Shown in pieces: positions 40,189 through 51,434 of a DNA stretch of 64,000 nt (its first letter is position 1; the number at the start of each line of letters is the position of its first letter). Below the pieces are notes generated by a model. It was not told where the DNA came from. It worked only from the letters and a program-made list of their open reading frames with translations, and searched no databases. The position numbers were made by a program, and so were the translations under genes. Origin of the DNA: Paraspadella gotoi (taxonomy: Eukaryota > Chaetognatha); assembly GCA_051294375.1 (NCBI GenBank), contig CM119266.1:22668638-22732637 (forward strand). Reading direction: 5' to 3'.

Positions 40189-40464
40189 CTAATTTTGCTG
40201 CAACTTCAAATACTGTTTGCACAGTTGCCACCATTTTGGAGAAGCGAACCCGAAATCCGATGCAGTCGATTTAAATTTCAGGAGGTAGTCGGCGTCGTCG
40301 TCGTCGTTTTCGTCCCCGTAGTCGTCGTCGTCGTCGGCCTTTTCCCTCGTTTGCTGTTTTGTTTCCGAAAATCCCCAAATCTGGTTTGCAAACTCGGCGA
40401 CGCCAACATAAGAATCGCAGGGTCGTCGCGAAAACACGTATTTTTCTTCGCCGGTCTTAAAACC
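40189..40464 (-). CDS. Putative terminal exon of an upstream gene, Asp-rich then aromatic C-terminus
   Basis: Minus-strand frame from a TTTTAAG acceptor-like site at about 40465 to a stop at 40189, about 90 codons. It reads EEKYVFSRRPCDSYVGVAEF, then ADDDDDYGDENDDDDADYLL, then FGFASPKWWQLCKQYLKLQQN. A stop lies just upstream in frame and there is no ATG, so it would be an internal or last exon. The other arm keeps it (about 54354-54630, +) with one extra A. It lies 310 bases upstream of the host gene start on the same strand. No family is recognised. Confidence 0.4.
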   Translation of the reverse strand, partial: GFKTGEEKYVFSRRPCDSYVGVAEFANQIWGFSETKQQTREKADDDDDYGDENDDDDADYLLKFKSTASDFGFASPKWWQLCKQYLKLQQN

Positions 40465-40555
40465 TCATTTGCATAGTCGCGTTGACGGTCGAAAACCTCA
40501 CGAGTTTTAGGGAAAAAAAATAAGGGGGGGCGGGGTGAGAATTTTGTCGGAGCGA

Positions 40556-40563
40556 GGAGAGAG

Positions 40564-40653
<90 letters not shown>
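40556..40653. repeat. (GA)n microsatellite
   Basis: Interrupted GA array. The inverted partner is (CT)n at 54175-54254. Confidence 0.95.
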
Positions 40654-40657
<4 letters not shown>

Positions 40658-40949
40658 TGGTTTGATGTTACTTTGTCTCCTTGAATCCTTTTTCACTTTT
40701 GACGCCTTCGTTAATCGATCGATCAAAATCCTCAAAAATCTCAAAATCTGCTCTGGACGAACAACAATCATTAAAAACAACAAAAAAAGACTTTATTCTT
40801 CTCCAATTATATATAATAAACGCTCGCTAAAATTTAATATCTTCTAACTAATTCTAACTAAGATTTCGTAAATCTGGTCTGTTTTGCCGTGGTCACGCTC
40901 CGGCGGTCGGGTCGGCAGGCCAGCTGGTCTAGTGTTGACTGTTTGATTC

Positions 40950-42370
40950 ACTGCTTTGTACAGCACGTGGGCTGAAGATTAAGCTTTGAAAATAATAGAG
41001 AATTAAAAATAAAAAACGACATAAAAATTAGATTAAAGCAAAATAAAAAATTAAAACAAATAAAAATAAATTCTAAAAACTCAATAAGAACGACAAAATA
41101 AAAAATCCTGCCAAATAAAATCCTGCCCAGTAAAAACGCATAAAACAAAAACAAAAAAAGAAAAACAATGGAAAAAAACAAACATTTTGAATTTGAACTT
41201 GACTTGTCTGGGCCTCTGGTATTCCTTCTCAATGGAAAATGAATTGAAGGACATATCAAAATGGTTTGATCGTCAGACCGCGTGGACATAGAGACATTCA
41301 GTTGATGCGTGACTTCAACAGGGGAACGTTCAACCGTCCTGACGGGTGATCCAGGACTGCGACTTCCTCAAGGCTTCGCTCTGGTGATCACGGTACGGGG
41401 AACAACGAAGCGTGTCCCCCTTCGTCAACGTCGTTCTCGAACCTGGGACATGGTTCGATTTTTTGGGCCTGTAAGGGGAGCCATGTCTCAGGTTCCTAAC
41501 TCATATTCGACCGGATTCTCGATGAGGGATAAGGTTGCGAGATTATTCGCGCAACTGAGAAAGGGTTTCCACCGCGGAACTTATGTTATATAATGGGATG
41601 CGGTCTGCTCTGTGGACGTGGTCCTGTCCACATGATAAGGGAAGCAGGAAGGGTTGACGGGCGAAAGACGTCTACAAAGTTTGGCTGGGAATACGATAAT
41701 CAGCCCCATACTACTGGCACAAGAGGTGCAATGAGTAACCACAACGATGGAAAGTGTCCCAGATGGGAGAAGAACGGTGCAAGAGGAGGAGAGAGGGGGC
41801 GGGGGCAACAAAAATGGGCTTTGTCTTCTCATCCTCATTGATGCGACTTGCTGCTGATTACGATGATGGCCGCTTTGACGCATCCTGTGCAAGATTGGAC
41901 ATGTGGCCAACGCACATTATAATGACGATCGTGTGTTTACGCCCAGGCAGATGTGGTGGTGGTGAAAATGCCGGTGCGGAATATGGATTATGGAAACTAT
42001 GGAGGAGTCAAAGTTGCAGGTGAAAAAGTCAGTGGGAGGAGATGGTGCAGGTTTTGGGAAGCCATTGGTGGAGGCAGAGAAGAAGTTTTTGTGTGATGCC
42101 GGCGGTTGGGCGCAATACCAGAATGGAGTGGAGGAGGTGATCATTGGAAGATGGTGCGAGCATCTATGAAACAATAGGGCGGATCATATGCATATATAAT
42201 TTTCCAAAATATGTTGCCTGTTCGGTGATTCCTTTACCTAATATAGGTTTTATTGATATCACAATAATAATTTCAAAAATATTCAGGATGCCACTGCAAG
42301 ATTTTACAAATTTTTAAGAAATCATCATTTGGCGAACTGTGATTGGTGGAAATTGGTGCAACGTGACCAT
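40950..42370. other. Unassigned sequence, partly open
   Basis: An A-rich tract (40980-41180) is followed by higher-GC sequence open on several frames (41309-41593 +, 41910-41581 -). No domain is recognised and frames switch often, which suggests old transposon sequence. Confidence 0.4.
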
Positions 42371-42379
42371 CGAATTAGG

Positions 42380-43296
42380 TTTTGTATTATATTTTACTAA
42401 ATAAAAAGTTGTTTTTCTCCAAGTTAAGCAATGGAAATTTTATATTTTTAAGCAATACATTAAGAATTTATGAACAATATCAGGAAAATAAACAAGAAAA
42501 AGAAATAAATAAAAGCCCCAGAACCGGGACATACACAATGACTTATCTTTTTCCTTATTTTCTCACTCTTCTTTCTCTCTCTCTCTCTATCTCTCTCTCT
42601 CTGAAAGAGAATTTTATTTTCTCGCACGCGAAACTAAAGTTCAAGCGTCCCCCGTCCCAAAAATGAGTCGACAAGAGTTCAAAAATGTATGTTTATTGAG
42701 AGAAAATAGAAAAAACATGTTTAGAACTCATAGAAACAAGTTTCAGACAGTGATAGAAGGAAAGACAAGGCGGATTATTCTTCACTTTTTCTCATTCTAA
42801 AATCGTAAAATTTTAGACAAAAAAATGAAATGAAATTACATTACGGATTTTTCAATAATTTAATATTTTACAGAATCCAGATTTTTTCCCTTTTTTCGTT
42901 AAGAGAAAGACGCGAAAGGGGCCGATGAAAACATCGTCGATCGGGATGGAGATTTTCTAGTTGACGAATTTGATTATAAAAGGGGAGAAATGCTAGAGGG
43001 CTACGGAGAAACAATGAGCGGGCGCTAATTGCAATCAGCGCATAAAATGGGGTATATTTTTTTGAAAATGCTAGTAAACAAAAATATTTTGGAATCTTCT
43101 TTACCAATTTTTAAAAATTTCAGAATTTTTTTTTAATTTTTTTTCCTTAAATTTTTTTTCAACAATTTTTATTGCATAAAAGGTTTATTATAATAATTCA
43201 TACAAAATATCGAGAATTGGTGTTATTTTTATTAAAGCATTGCATTCGAAATTCAAATGGTAAAGAATGGTAAAGAAAGAGTAAATAAGAATAAAG

Positions 43297-43337
<41 letters not shown>

Positions 43338-44160
43338 AAAAGAATAGAGACTCTCAAAAAACTTCTTCAAGCAAAACAATTCTTGTTAAGGTATAGTTGC
43401 CACTGTAGAAAAAACCATTGGTCAGCAAGAATATTGGGAGTCGGGTATCAATAGAATCTAAAATTTATTATAAAAAGACAGATGTTTATCGAAAAGAAAA
43501 TAAAAACAACTAAATACGTTCATCAAAAGATTTTCAAGAAGAACTTCTCATTTGTGCGAGGCTATCCGTGAGACGTATCATGAATTTCAGTACCAATTGA
43601 AGGTCTTTTCATCCTCTGAATTGCCGTATGCGAACGAAAAAATTTGTTAGGGAAATTAATAAACGGAAGAAAAGATAACTGAAATCGCTAATTCGCATGC
43701 GGTAACTATTCCTTTTCGTTACCCCAAATCAGGGATTCATTTATTACACAGGGTCGATTTACGAAATTTTTTAAGAAAGAGGAAAAAAAATTTATTGTTT
43801 TGAACAGCGGGAAGCCACGAGAACGGTTGCGTAGTTTTTACGGGCATATCTTTGTACAATACCATAGTAAAAAACTATAAACTATTGTGGAACCGACACC
43901 AACACCGGGATGAAGTGGCCAGATATTAATATAATTCTCTCCTCTTTGCCAACAATATACGTTTCAAATTTTAAGGTCACACGGTAATTTTTTTATTATA
44001 AAAAGCGAGAGACTTTTGTATTTAACAACTCTTGATGTCGCCTAAAATGCATGTCTCTAATAAAACATTTCGTTTCTTTCACTATTTTCTTTTATTATTT
44101 TCTTAAGTTTATATATGACTCTTCCCAGATCTTGTGCTAAAATTTTTAATAACAATAATT
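42380..44160. other. AT-rich noncoding, (GA)n at 43299-43333
   Basis: I see no supported gene. Confidence 0.5.
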
Positions 44161-44169
44161 TTTTCCTGA

Positions 44170-44409
44170 ATGACGGTGAAGGATAATACTTTAAAATCCT
44201 TTAATAATTTTCGGGATAATAATCATATTCCTGGTATATCCTTTCGTTACGTTGTTTGTGATAGAGATTTACAAAGAAATTTATTGGAATGGTTAACAAC
44301 GATTTTATTATCAGAAATGCAGACATGTTTTTCGACTCCTGAATTTTTGAATCTTCATTCAGCGCTTATTGGGGACAGTATATGGAATAATGGAATAATT
44401 GTGAGTTAA
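44170..44409 (+). CDS. Unrecognised 79-aa open frame abutting a Penelope end
   Basis: An open frame in AT-rich DNA with non-repetitive composition (FRDNNHIPGISFRYVVCDRD, RNLLEWLTTILLSEMQ). It ends just before the GA patch that begins the Penelope-like end at 44410. It may be a transposon relic. There is no second copy in the window, and no start-site evidence beyond the ATG. Confidence 0.2.
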   Translation: MTVKDNTLKSFNNFRDNNHIPGISFRYVVCDRDLQRNLLEWLTTILLSEMQTCFSTPEFLNLHSALIGDSIWNNGIIVS

Positions 44410-44700
44410 AGGGAAAGAGAGAGAGAGAGGAGCACAGGAAAAGAGTTTAAAGTTTCCACACAAAGAATTGAGAGCAGATTAGTGGTCAGTGTAGAGGAAC
44501 AGATTTAGTTTAGGACAAAGATTGAATAAGTGGTGAAAAAGAAGTGAAAATTTTGGGTGAAAGGTGAGAGAGGAAGGAGAGAGAGAGAAGAAAGAAAATA
44601 AAACAATTAAAATTTGACAAATCTAGCCTTAAACTTAAATCTGTCCTCGACACTGAACCACTAATCTGTCATCAATTCTTTTCCAAAAAATATAAATTTT
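44410..44700. mobile_element. Diverged Penelope pseudo-LTR remnant, itself folded back
   Basis: 44440-44590 is similar in order and wording to 14018-14160 of the Penelope element (shared AGTTT-CCA-CACA, TTGAGA, ATTAGTGGTCAG, GAAAATTTTG and GA-rich blocks). 44625-44690 is an inverted, diverged copy of 44470-44520. No hammerhead core is found beside it. It represents a second, older insertion of a related element. Confidence 0.5.
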
Positions 44701-45080
44701 AAGAGTTACTAACTGGTATGGTCTAATAAAATATTACTGGGTTGAGATAAAACAATGCAGATTTTTAATTTAATTTGCCAATATTTCAAATTTAATATTG
44801 GGGAAAATCAATTTTGTCTTTAATCTCTTTGCATATTATAGTGCGGTAAACTTTAAAAACGGTAATATTCATAAATGGCGCTTACATTTAAAAAAAAATA
44901 ACCTTCATATACATATTTAGGTAATGGGAAGGTAGCAGGAATCACAGACAGGCAAGGCCTAACTCGAATCGAATCCGGCCTATGAACAAGGTGGGCAAAA
45001 AGAGAGTAGTGTGTGTGGGTATCATTGAGCGGGATGGGGTGTGGGATGTGGAGTCTGAATTTTGTGGACGATGGCTCCAA

Positions 45081-45720
45081 TTATTTCTTCGTCTGGAACA
45101 AGGAAGATTTTAGAAGAGGTGAAGTCGTGTTGTGGAGGAGGAGACAGGAGTGAAGGTGGTTTGTGGGTGTGGGAGGTCGCCGGGAGGTGCCTATTCTCGC
45201 ATCTTCAACAATCATTATAAATTTGGTGTTATCCGGTGGCACCAAAATGCCATGTGCGTGGAAGATGTCCGCCTTGGGAGAGGTCTGCTTTTGGAGAGGA
45301 GGTGGAGACGACGACGATGACAATTTTGAGGAATGTGCCCGAAACGGCGGGTGTTTTGGGACGCGGGGCGACATCTGGTCGTCTGAGCGGGGGAACGGGA
45401 CGCCCGTCTCTGCGAATTGGATGCCCCTAGCCCCTCTACTCAAGGCCTCGCTCAGATACACGGCATCGTACGGCATTGGCCGACTTCTCCGTCTCAATAA
45501 GCCTCTTTCATTCCACTCAGTCAACAGTCATCTTCTTGGTGATTCCGGGAACACGCACAAGGACTGGATTCCACCGCGACATCCTCTTGTAGTTAACAGG
45601 GTTTGGGTGGAAGGGAGAGGGTCTCGATCTCCAGCAACACGTTCAAATTTGTGGAGTGGGGAGAGGGCAAGCATACTTCTCGTAAGGGATAAAGAGGAAA
45701 TTGATTTTTGGGATTTATGA
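45081..45720. other. GC-richer segment open on both strands
   Basis: Plus frames of 185 and 62 codons and a minus frame of 147 codons overlap. The plus frame 45132-45320 (VEEETGVKVVCGCG, AYSRIFNNHYKFGVIRWHQN) looks the most protein-like. It could be the 5' part of the neighbouring LINE, but no diagnostic motif is visible. Confidence 0.25.
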
Positions 45721-45999
45721 GGATTAATTATTATGATTTGTATGCTATTAAAGCGCATTTTAAATAATGAATACATAATAGTACTGGTAACTAATATTCT
45801 AATATTCAAATAACTATTAAATAACATTGGGCAATAATAAAAATGAACTTTATCTATTTTGGAATAAAATTTAATCTTATACTAAAATCAATTGGCATAT
45901 TGGCAGTAAAAGGGAAAAAACCTAATTTGGCGGCCAATTTTAATGATCTATGACATATTTTAAGGTTTGAGAATTTGTTTATTTTGATAATTAAAAATT

Positions 46000-48490
46000 T
46001 TTGTTTTCTAAACTTTAATTGATCAAACAGGGGGGTTAAAATTTATATGTTTTAAATTTAACATTTCCGCATCATGGAAAGACAATGGGGGCGACATCAA
46101 TGGGAGGGCTGTTGGCTTAGGGGGGGAAATGCTAATTATAGGATAGTGACTTGGGAATTAGGGTGGTGGATTAAAAGGGTGATACAGGTCAGAGGGGGAA
46201 AGGTGATTGGGTTACTAAATTTATTAAATACTGGATAAGGGGATTAGGTATTATGTTGTAAACAAGGAGAACACATTGGTAAAAGATGACGCTGGGGATT
46301 TATGTCAGCAGTAAGAGAATATAGGATGAGATACAAGGTATTCATAGCCGCGGCTACTGTGAGTGATGTTTATGGCGGGCATACTTATGGTGTTGTATCT
46401 GGATGAATTGGCAAGTGGATATTATGGTGGTGAGGTTTGGAGCTGCAGAGTTCATGTCAGTTAAAAAGGAAGGAGGAAAAGAAGGAAAAAAAAGAAGGAG
46501 AAAAAAGGGGAAAAGGAAAAGGGAAAGGGAAAAGGGAAGAAAAGGAAAGGGAGAAAGGAAAAGAAAAAAGGGAGGAAAGAGGAAAAAGGAAAGAAAAGGA
46601 AGAAGGAAAAAAGGGGAAGAAAGGGAAGGACAAGGAAAAAAGGGAAGGAAAGAGGTAAAAAATACAGTCTTTGGGTAAAGTAATAAATTTTGTTGTGGGT
46701 TTATGGAGTGAGTAGTGGATTGGATGTGTGGATCATGGGATAAGGGAAATTGGGATGAAGTGAATTTAGGATGATTTTGTGTTCTATGTTGTGGTAGGAG
46801 ATTTTAACTTTGTTGGAAAGGAAAGCAAGGATAGAAAGGAGTGATTTACGAGCAAGGTATGATCAGGTTCTTGTCGATTTTGCAGATGGTAAAAGGAGAT
46901 TGCTGGATGCAAGATATTTTTCGGGACTTTTGGAATGGTGGATAAATGACTTACTTTTAATGGGTGCTGGTGGATATTGAAAGTCGGATTGGATAGAGTT
47001 TTATGCTGATATGAGCGATAGGCAGGGGAAGTGGGGTAAAGTCGGATCACTTTCAGACTGTCCCTGGGTAAATTTATGGACATAAAATGTTAAAACTCGA
47101 AATTAAAAGAAAAATTAAAAAATAAGTTTGTGGATACTGGAAGTTTAAATGTTTCTTTGTTACTTGATATTGAATATATTCAAACTTGGTTAGGGAAAAC
47201 ATGGGAAGATTTTAACAAGGTAAGGATGAGTTGGGATATAAGGGGGAATGGTGGGACTGTAGCAAATCTGTTTTGCGCAGTGTTACTATGATTATGCGAG
47301 CGAAAGAGATTAGAGAGAGTAGGATTATTAAAGGTTTGGAAAAAGAAGAAAGAAGAGGTAGAAATGAAGTTCGATGGATACGGATCTATAAATTCAATGA
47401 GGATCAATTTGGCTTATGTTTAAAAAGAGGTTAGCAGAGGAGAGAGGAGAGAAAGGCTGAGGGGGCAAGATAAGGATCAAGAGCGGCCTCATTTTGAGAC
47501 AAAGGAACGGGCTTGGATATTTTAGTAGGGTTGAGAAATGAGAATAATAATGGTAGTTTAATTTATCGGATTAAAAGATAAATCAAGGTCAGGTTAGGAA
47601 AGGGTCAGAGGGCGTTCTTCCATGTGCTCATGAACATTATGTAGAAATGTTTAGTAAAGGGGAATATTGATGGATATTCAGATGAAAATTTTAAGTCGAG
47701 TGGATAGAAATGTGACGGAACAAGCCAAAAAAGAATTGGTGTGATAGAGTGATTGGAAAGGATGAAGTGGAACATTGTTCTAAGGGGAATGGCCTCGGGT
47801 AAAGTCGCCTGGCTGATGGTTTCCCTGCAGAATTCTGGAATGCTTTTGGGGTTTGGTGGCAAAAATGATTTTATGGAGGTGGTTGAGTGGGTTTCCAAAA
47901 GTGGAAGGTGAACAAGGTCAATGTCAGAGGGAGCTGTCCGTCTTATATATAAGAAAGGTGATAGAGAGGATGTTAAAAATTATAGACCTGTTAGTTTAGT
48001 AAATGTGGATTATAAAATGAAAGTGGGTTGTATTAATGCCGAACTAGTAGAGGTTTTACCTGGTTGGTGCATGAGGAATTCAAGGGAGGATTTACCAGGG
48101 AGAAAAATATCAGATGTTTTGGCATATAATAACAGGATGTCAATTGAATTATTGTAGAATTCATGATGTTGGAGGAAGCTTTGGTTTTTTCTTGGGGATT
48201 GAGATGTTTTGATAGGTAGACACAGTATAGTTTTTAAAGGCTTTAAGAATATGGTTTGGAATAAATTATTAGTTGGTAAAGGTCATTTTATAATAAGGTA
48301 ACTAGCAGAATATTTAGTTAAATGGGCATTGGTCTGATGAGATAATGGTTGACAGGGATTGAGAAGGGTGATTCTCCTTCTATGCCCCGCTATATATTTA
48401 GTGGCTGAGGTTTTTGCTAATTTTATAGAGGAAGGATCGAATGATAGAGGGAATTAAGATTAAAGGGCTGAGAGAAAGGTAGGGGTCTAA
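46000..48490 (+). mobile_element. Decayed L1/Tx1-like LINE retrotransposon
   Basis: A ruined plus-strand coding line. Near 46790-46850 it reads VVVGDFNFVGKESKDRK, the GDFN motif of the APE-type endonuclease, and at 46970-47060 a remnant like G-LDRV. Near 47815 it reads ADGFPAEFWNAFG, and at 47921-48157 a 78-codon frame reads IYKKGDREDVKNYRPVSL followed by NVDYK, the start of the L1/Tx1-type reverse transcriptase. Further fragments reach 48470 (EGIKIKGLRER). Many stops and frameshifts make it inactive. Catalytic RT motifs are not intact. A purine-rich insert lies at 46465-46660. Confidence 0.7.
46465..46660. repeat. Polypurine tract
   Basis: Almost pure A/G on plus, irregular GGAAA units, sitting inside the LINE remnant. 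Its K/R/E/G frames are compositional. Confidence 0.85.
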
Positions 48491-48529
48491 CGTTGATGAC
48501 ACCCAGGGTTTCCTGGGTCAGAAGGCATC

Positions 48530-48554
48530 NNNNNNNNNNNNNNNNNNNNNNNNN
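48530..48554. other. Assembly gap, 25 N, at the end of the 7.8-kb extra segment
   Basis: Left flank is LINE-like; right flank re-enters IR2 sequence already seen at 40672-40716. Confidence 0.95.
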
Positions 48555-48647
48555 TTTGTCTCCTTGAATCCTTTTTCACTTTTGACGCCTTCGTTAAATC
48601 GTGTTCATCTTATTAAATTCGCATCCAGTTTTTGAGACGCCGATGAT

Positions 48648-48653
48648 GATGAC

Positions 48654-48716
<63 letters not shown>

Positions 48717-48717
48717 A
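48648..48717. repeat. (ATG)n trinucleotide microsatellite
   Basis: About 23 units. The partner arm carries interrupted (ATC)n at 53975-54065 of different length. Confidence 0.95.
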
Positions 48718-49138
48718 ATGGAGACGATAGATGAAGGGGAAAAAATTCCGGAAAACGCCGAGAGACGCCGAAAGTCGACAAAAAAAAAATATCGGCAGAC
48801 GCTGTAACTCAATTTCGCTCAATTTTTTTTCGAAGTTTGATTTGGTCGCAAAAGACGAAGATCGACGGGCGTGACGACAATAATCCGCAGCGATCGAATA
48901 CGAGAGACGATCCCTCTAGAGACACGACAATCCATTCACGTAAGTATGGGGCGATTCGCTTTATAGTTTTTCCGATTTATACAATAATCATGTGTGTGTA
49001 ATTTTATTAAGACTCTTTGTCAGCAAATACCGTCCTCTAGTCTCCAGTGTCTTCTCTCTGTCATCACTTGTTGAAAGCTGCAAACCACTCCTCACAACAA
49101 ACAATTACATAAATCTAAAAGGTTTTTGTATCGTTCTT

Positions 49139-49234
<96 letters not shown>

Positions 49235-49371
49235 GTGTTTCTGTTTCAACTTCCGTTCCTCCGTTGGGTTCGTGTTTTTCCCGTCGAAAATCTCTTGTTT
49301 TTGTTTTGGTTCTTGCCCCATTTAACACGTGGTGCCCGAGTATTGGTGAAAGGGTGAGAGAGAGGAGAGAG

Positions 49372-49437
<66 letters not shown>

Positions 49438-49438
49438 A

Positions 49439-49656
49439 TGAGTTCCTTCCTTCTTTTTTACCTTTTCCTCGTTTTAACGCCTTCTACCTCCAACCTGCCC
49501 CAGTGCCCACCCTTCTCCCCCAGAATCGATGATTCTTTTTTTTTTCTGAGAGGCAACGAGTTTGAACCCTGCACCGGCAGCGGCCTTTGCCGGCACGAAA
49601 TAGGAAAAAAGACGACGACAAATGAACATCGCGGGTCAAATCGAGGCGAGCGATAA
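49439..49656 (+). CDS. Candidate small secreted peptide, 72 aa
   Basis: The ATG lies directly after a (GA)n array. The first 18 residues are hydrophobic (MSSFLLFYLFLVLTPSTS) and look like a signal peptide, followed by a segment with three Cys (PQCPP, PCTGSGLC) and a basic tail. The partner arm (about 53265-53040, -) keeps the start and DNA similarity but is frameshifted by run-length indels, so it neither confirms nor excludes the frame. No family is recognised; it could be a first exon or chance. Confidence 0.2.
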
Positions 49657-49716
49657 ACAACCGGCGCTGAGGCCTTGATGAGGATGACCCAGTCACAGAA
49701 ATCCCTGAATTCGATA

Positions 49717-49790
<74 letters not shown>

Positions 49791-51141
49791 TAGACTCTCG
49801 GTGTACGTGTCTCTGTCTCTCTCTCACAATCCGTTCTGCATCAAAACTTCTTTTTTTTTTTGATTGACATTAATCCCTTAATCCCCTGTTTTACTTTCAT
49901 CCGATTTTTTTTTTCGTCAACGACGACTCATTTGTTTCGGCCGAGAACTTCGTTTCCATTCGCCGAATTTAATCAATTAATAATAAAAGTTTTTCTTTCC
50001 TTTTTTCTCCTTAATTCTTTTCCTTAATTTTTTTCTAGTTATCACAGACGCCTTTTTTTTTGCTCCCGTCGGCCGCCGAGGTTTTTCCTAATCTGCCTAA
50101 AACGTCGTTGTCGTTTGTTTGTCCCGGCTTTTTTTTTCTCTTCGTGTCGTCGTCGTCGTTGTCGTCGTCGTCGTCGTCGTCGTCTTTGTATTTGTTGTCG
50201 ACCTAGTCTCTTATTCCTATTCTCCAATGAAAGAGAGCGAGAGAAAGAGGGAGACAGAGAGAGCGACATCTCGGCCGCAGAAACGGCCGCTTATTCCTAA
50301 GCTTCGTTCATGCTCTTAATGCTATTCTAATCATAAAAAACGAAGTTGTAAAAAACGGGATAAATATCTCAAGACTTTCGTTGACCCGCGAGTGAAATTC
50401 AGCGACCTCAACCTTTCCCACCGCCGTCGTTGTCGTCGTCGTCGTCGTCGTCGTCGACGTCGTTTTCGTCGTTGAAGCCTCTTTTATTATGCATGAGTCC
50501 GACGCGAATCAAGGCCTTCGGCTGGCGTCGGCCCGCGTCGGGCCGCGTCGGCTTGCGTCGGGTAACTTGGGCTTAGAAATCGGCCGGGATCAACCTCGAG
50601 TCTCTTTTGTATTGGCAGAAACGTGTCTTTAACATGACTTGTTCCGAGGACTGTTTTAGAATTCTTCAATGTTTTCGTAATATTTGGATTTTATAATACA
50701 AAAAATTCTGTTGAAAGTAAAAGAGGATACTGGATTATTGGTAAATGAAAAACTTGGGTTAGATGAGTCAAAAATGAACTGTTAGTTAGTGAAATAACAC
50801 TTTTATAAACTTATATCAACCACTTCAATTCAAGATGAAATAAAAAAGTTGAAACACGCTCTTCTCTGTTTTTCTCTCTTTTATTTCTTCTGTTTTCTTC
50901 TTTCTTTGTTACGTTTGGGTCGAACCTTTGGCAAAGAAAGGTTTTGTATCGTCTCTAGGGACGGAAATTCGGAAAGAAGGTAAGAGAAGGAAAAAAAGAA
51001 AAGAAAATAGAAAAGAAAGAAGGAAAGAAGAGAAAGGAAAAAAAATGAAGAAGATGCGGAACAGAGAATCAGACAAAAGGTCAAACCGGATGACACTTTA
51101 GCGCTTAGAATATTTTCTCTCTCTCTCTCTCTCTCTCTCTC

Positions 51142-51166
51142 NNNNNNNNNNNNNNNNNNNNNNNNN
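51142..51166. other. Assembly gap, 25 N, at centre of IR2
   Basis: Sits inside GA/CT arrays at the turning point between the two 9-kb arms. The non-repeated spacer is only about 51117-51443, nearly all GA repeat. Confidence 0.95.
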
Positions 51167-51187
51167 GAGACGAGAGAGAGAGGGGAG

Positions 51188-51266
<79 letters not shown>

Positions 51267-51357
51267 AGAAGAGAAGAGAGGAAAGTCTCATGAATTTTGA
51301 TCAGAAACACGAAGAGGAATTGGAAATACGAAAGCGAGAGGATATGGTAAGCAGAGC

Positions 51358-51434
<77 letters not shown>

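Larger units (their letters stand above)
34240..40717. repeat. Inverted repeat IR2, left arm, outer part
   Basis: The reverse complement is at about 54110-60775. It carries the host gene (38251-39879), the Gypsy integrase, the K/S-rich exon and the 35.4-kb block, all present again in the other arm. In arm order it is followed by 48555-51141; the intervening 40718-48529 is absent from the other arm. This arm is the cleaner one: reading frames are mostly intact here and frameshifted in the partner. Confidence 0.85.
40718..48529. other. 7.8-kb segment present only in the left arm of IR2
   Basis: About 45 bases (40672-40716) are repeated directly at 48555-48599, and in the other arm (54110-54155) this sequence occurs once and runs straight through. 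The 7.8 kb between is therefore extra here. It holds a decayed LINE, a Penelope end and unassigned frames, consistent with transposon-derived DNA. Its right edge is a 25-N gap, so misplacement by scaffolding is as likely as a real insertion. Confidence 0.6.
48555..51141. repeat. Inverted repeat IR2, left arm, inner part
   Basis: Reverse complement of about 51445-54155. Contents: (ATG)n at 48648-48717, (CT)n at 49138-49230, (GA)n at 49350-49438, (CT)n at 49720-49786, and GTC-rich patches at 50146-50200 and 50425-50470. A strong GTAAGT donor-like site occurs at 48940 and is kept in the other arm; it may end a 5' exon on plus, but no downstream exon was identified. Confidence 0.85.

Noticed and set aside
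41309-41593. 94-aa basic protein
   Set aside because: Open on both strands, no start or splice context, no motif, and surrounded by frames that switch often.
48601-48807. Polymethionine, poly-His and poly-Ile frames
   Set aside because: Three frames of the (ATG)n array; the array length differs in the other arm.
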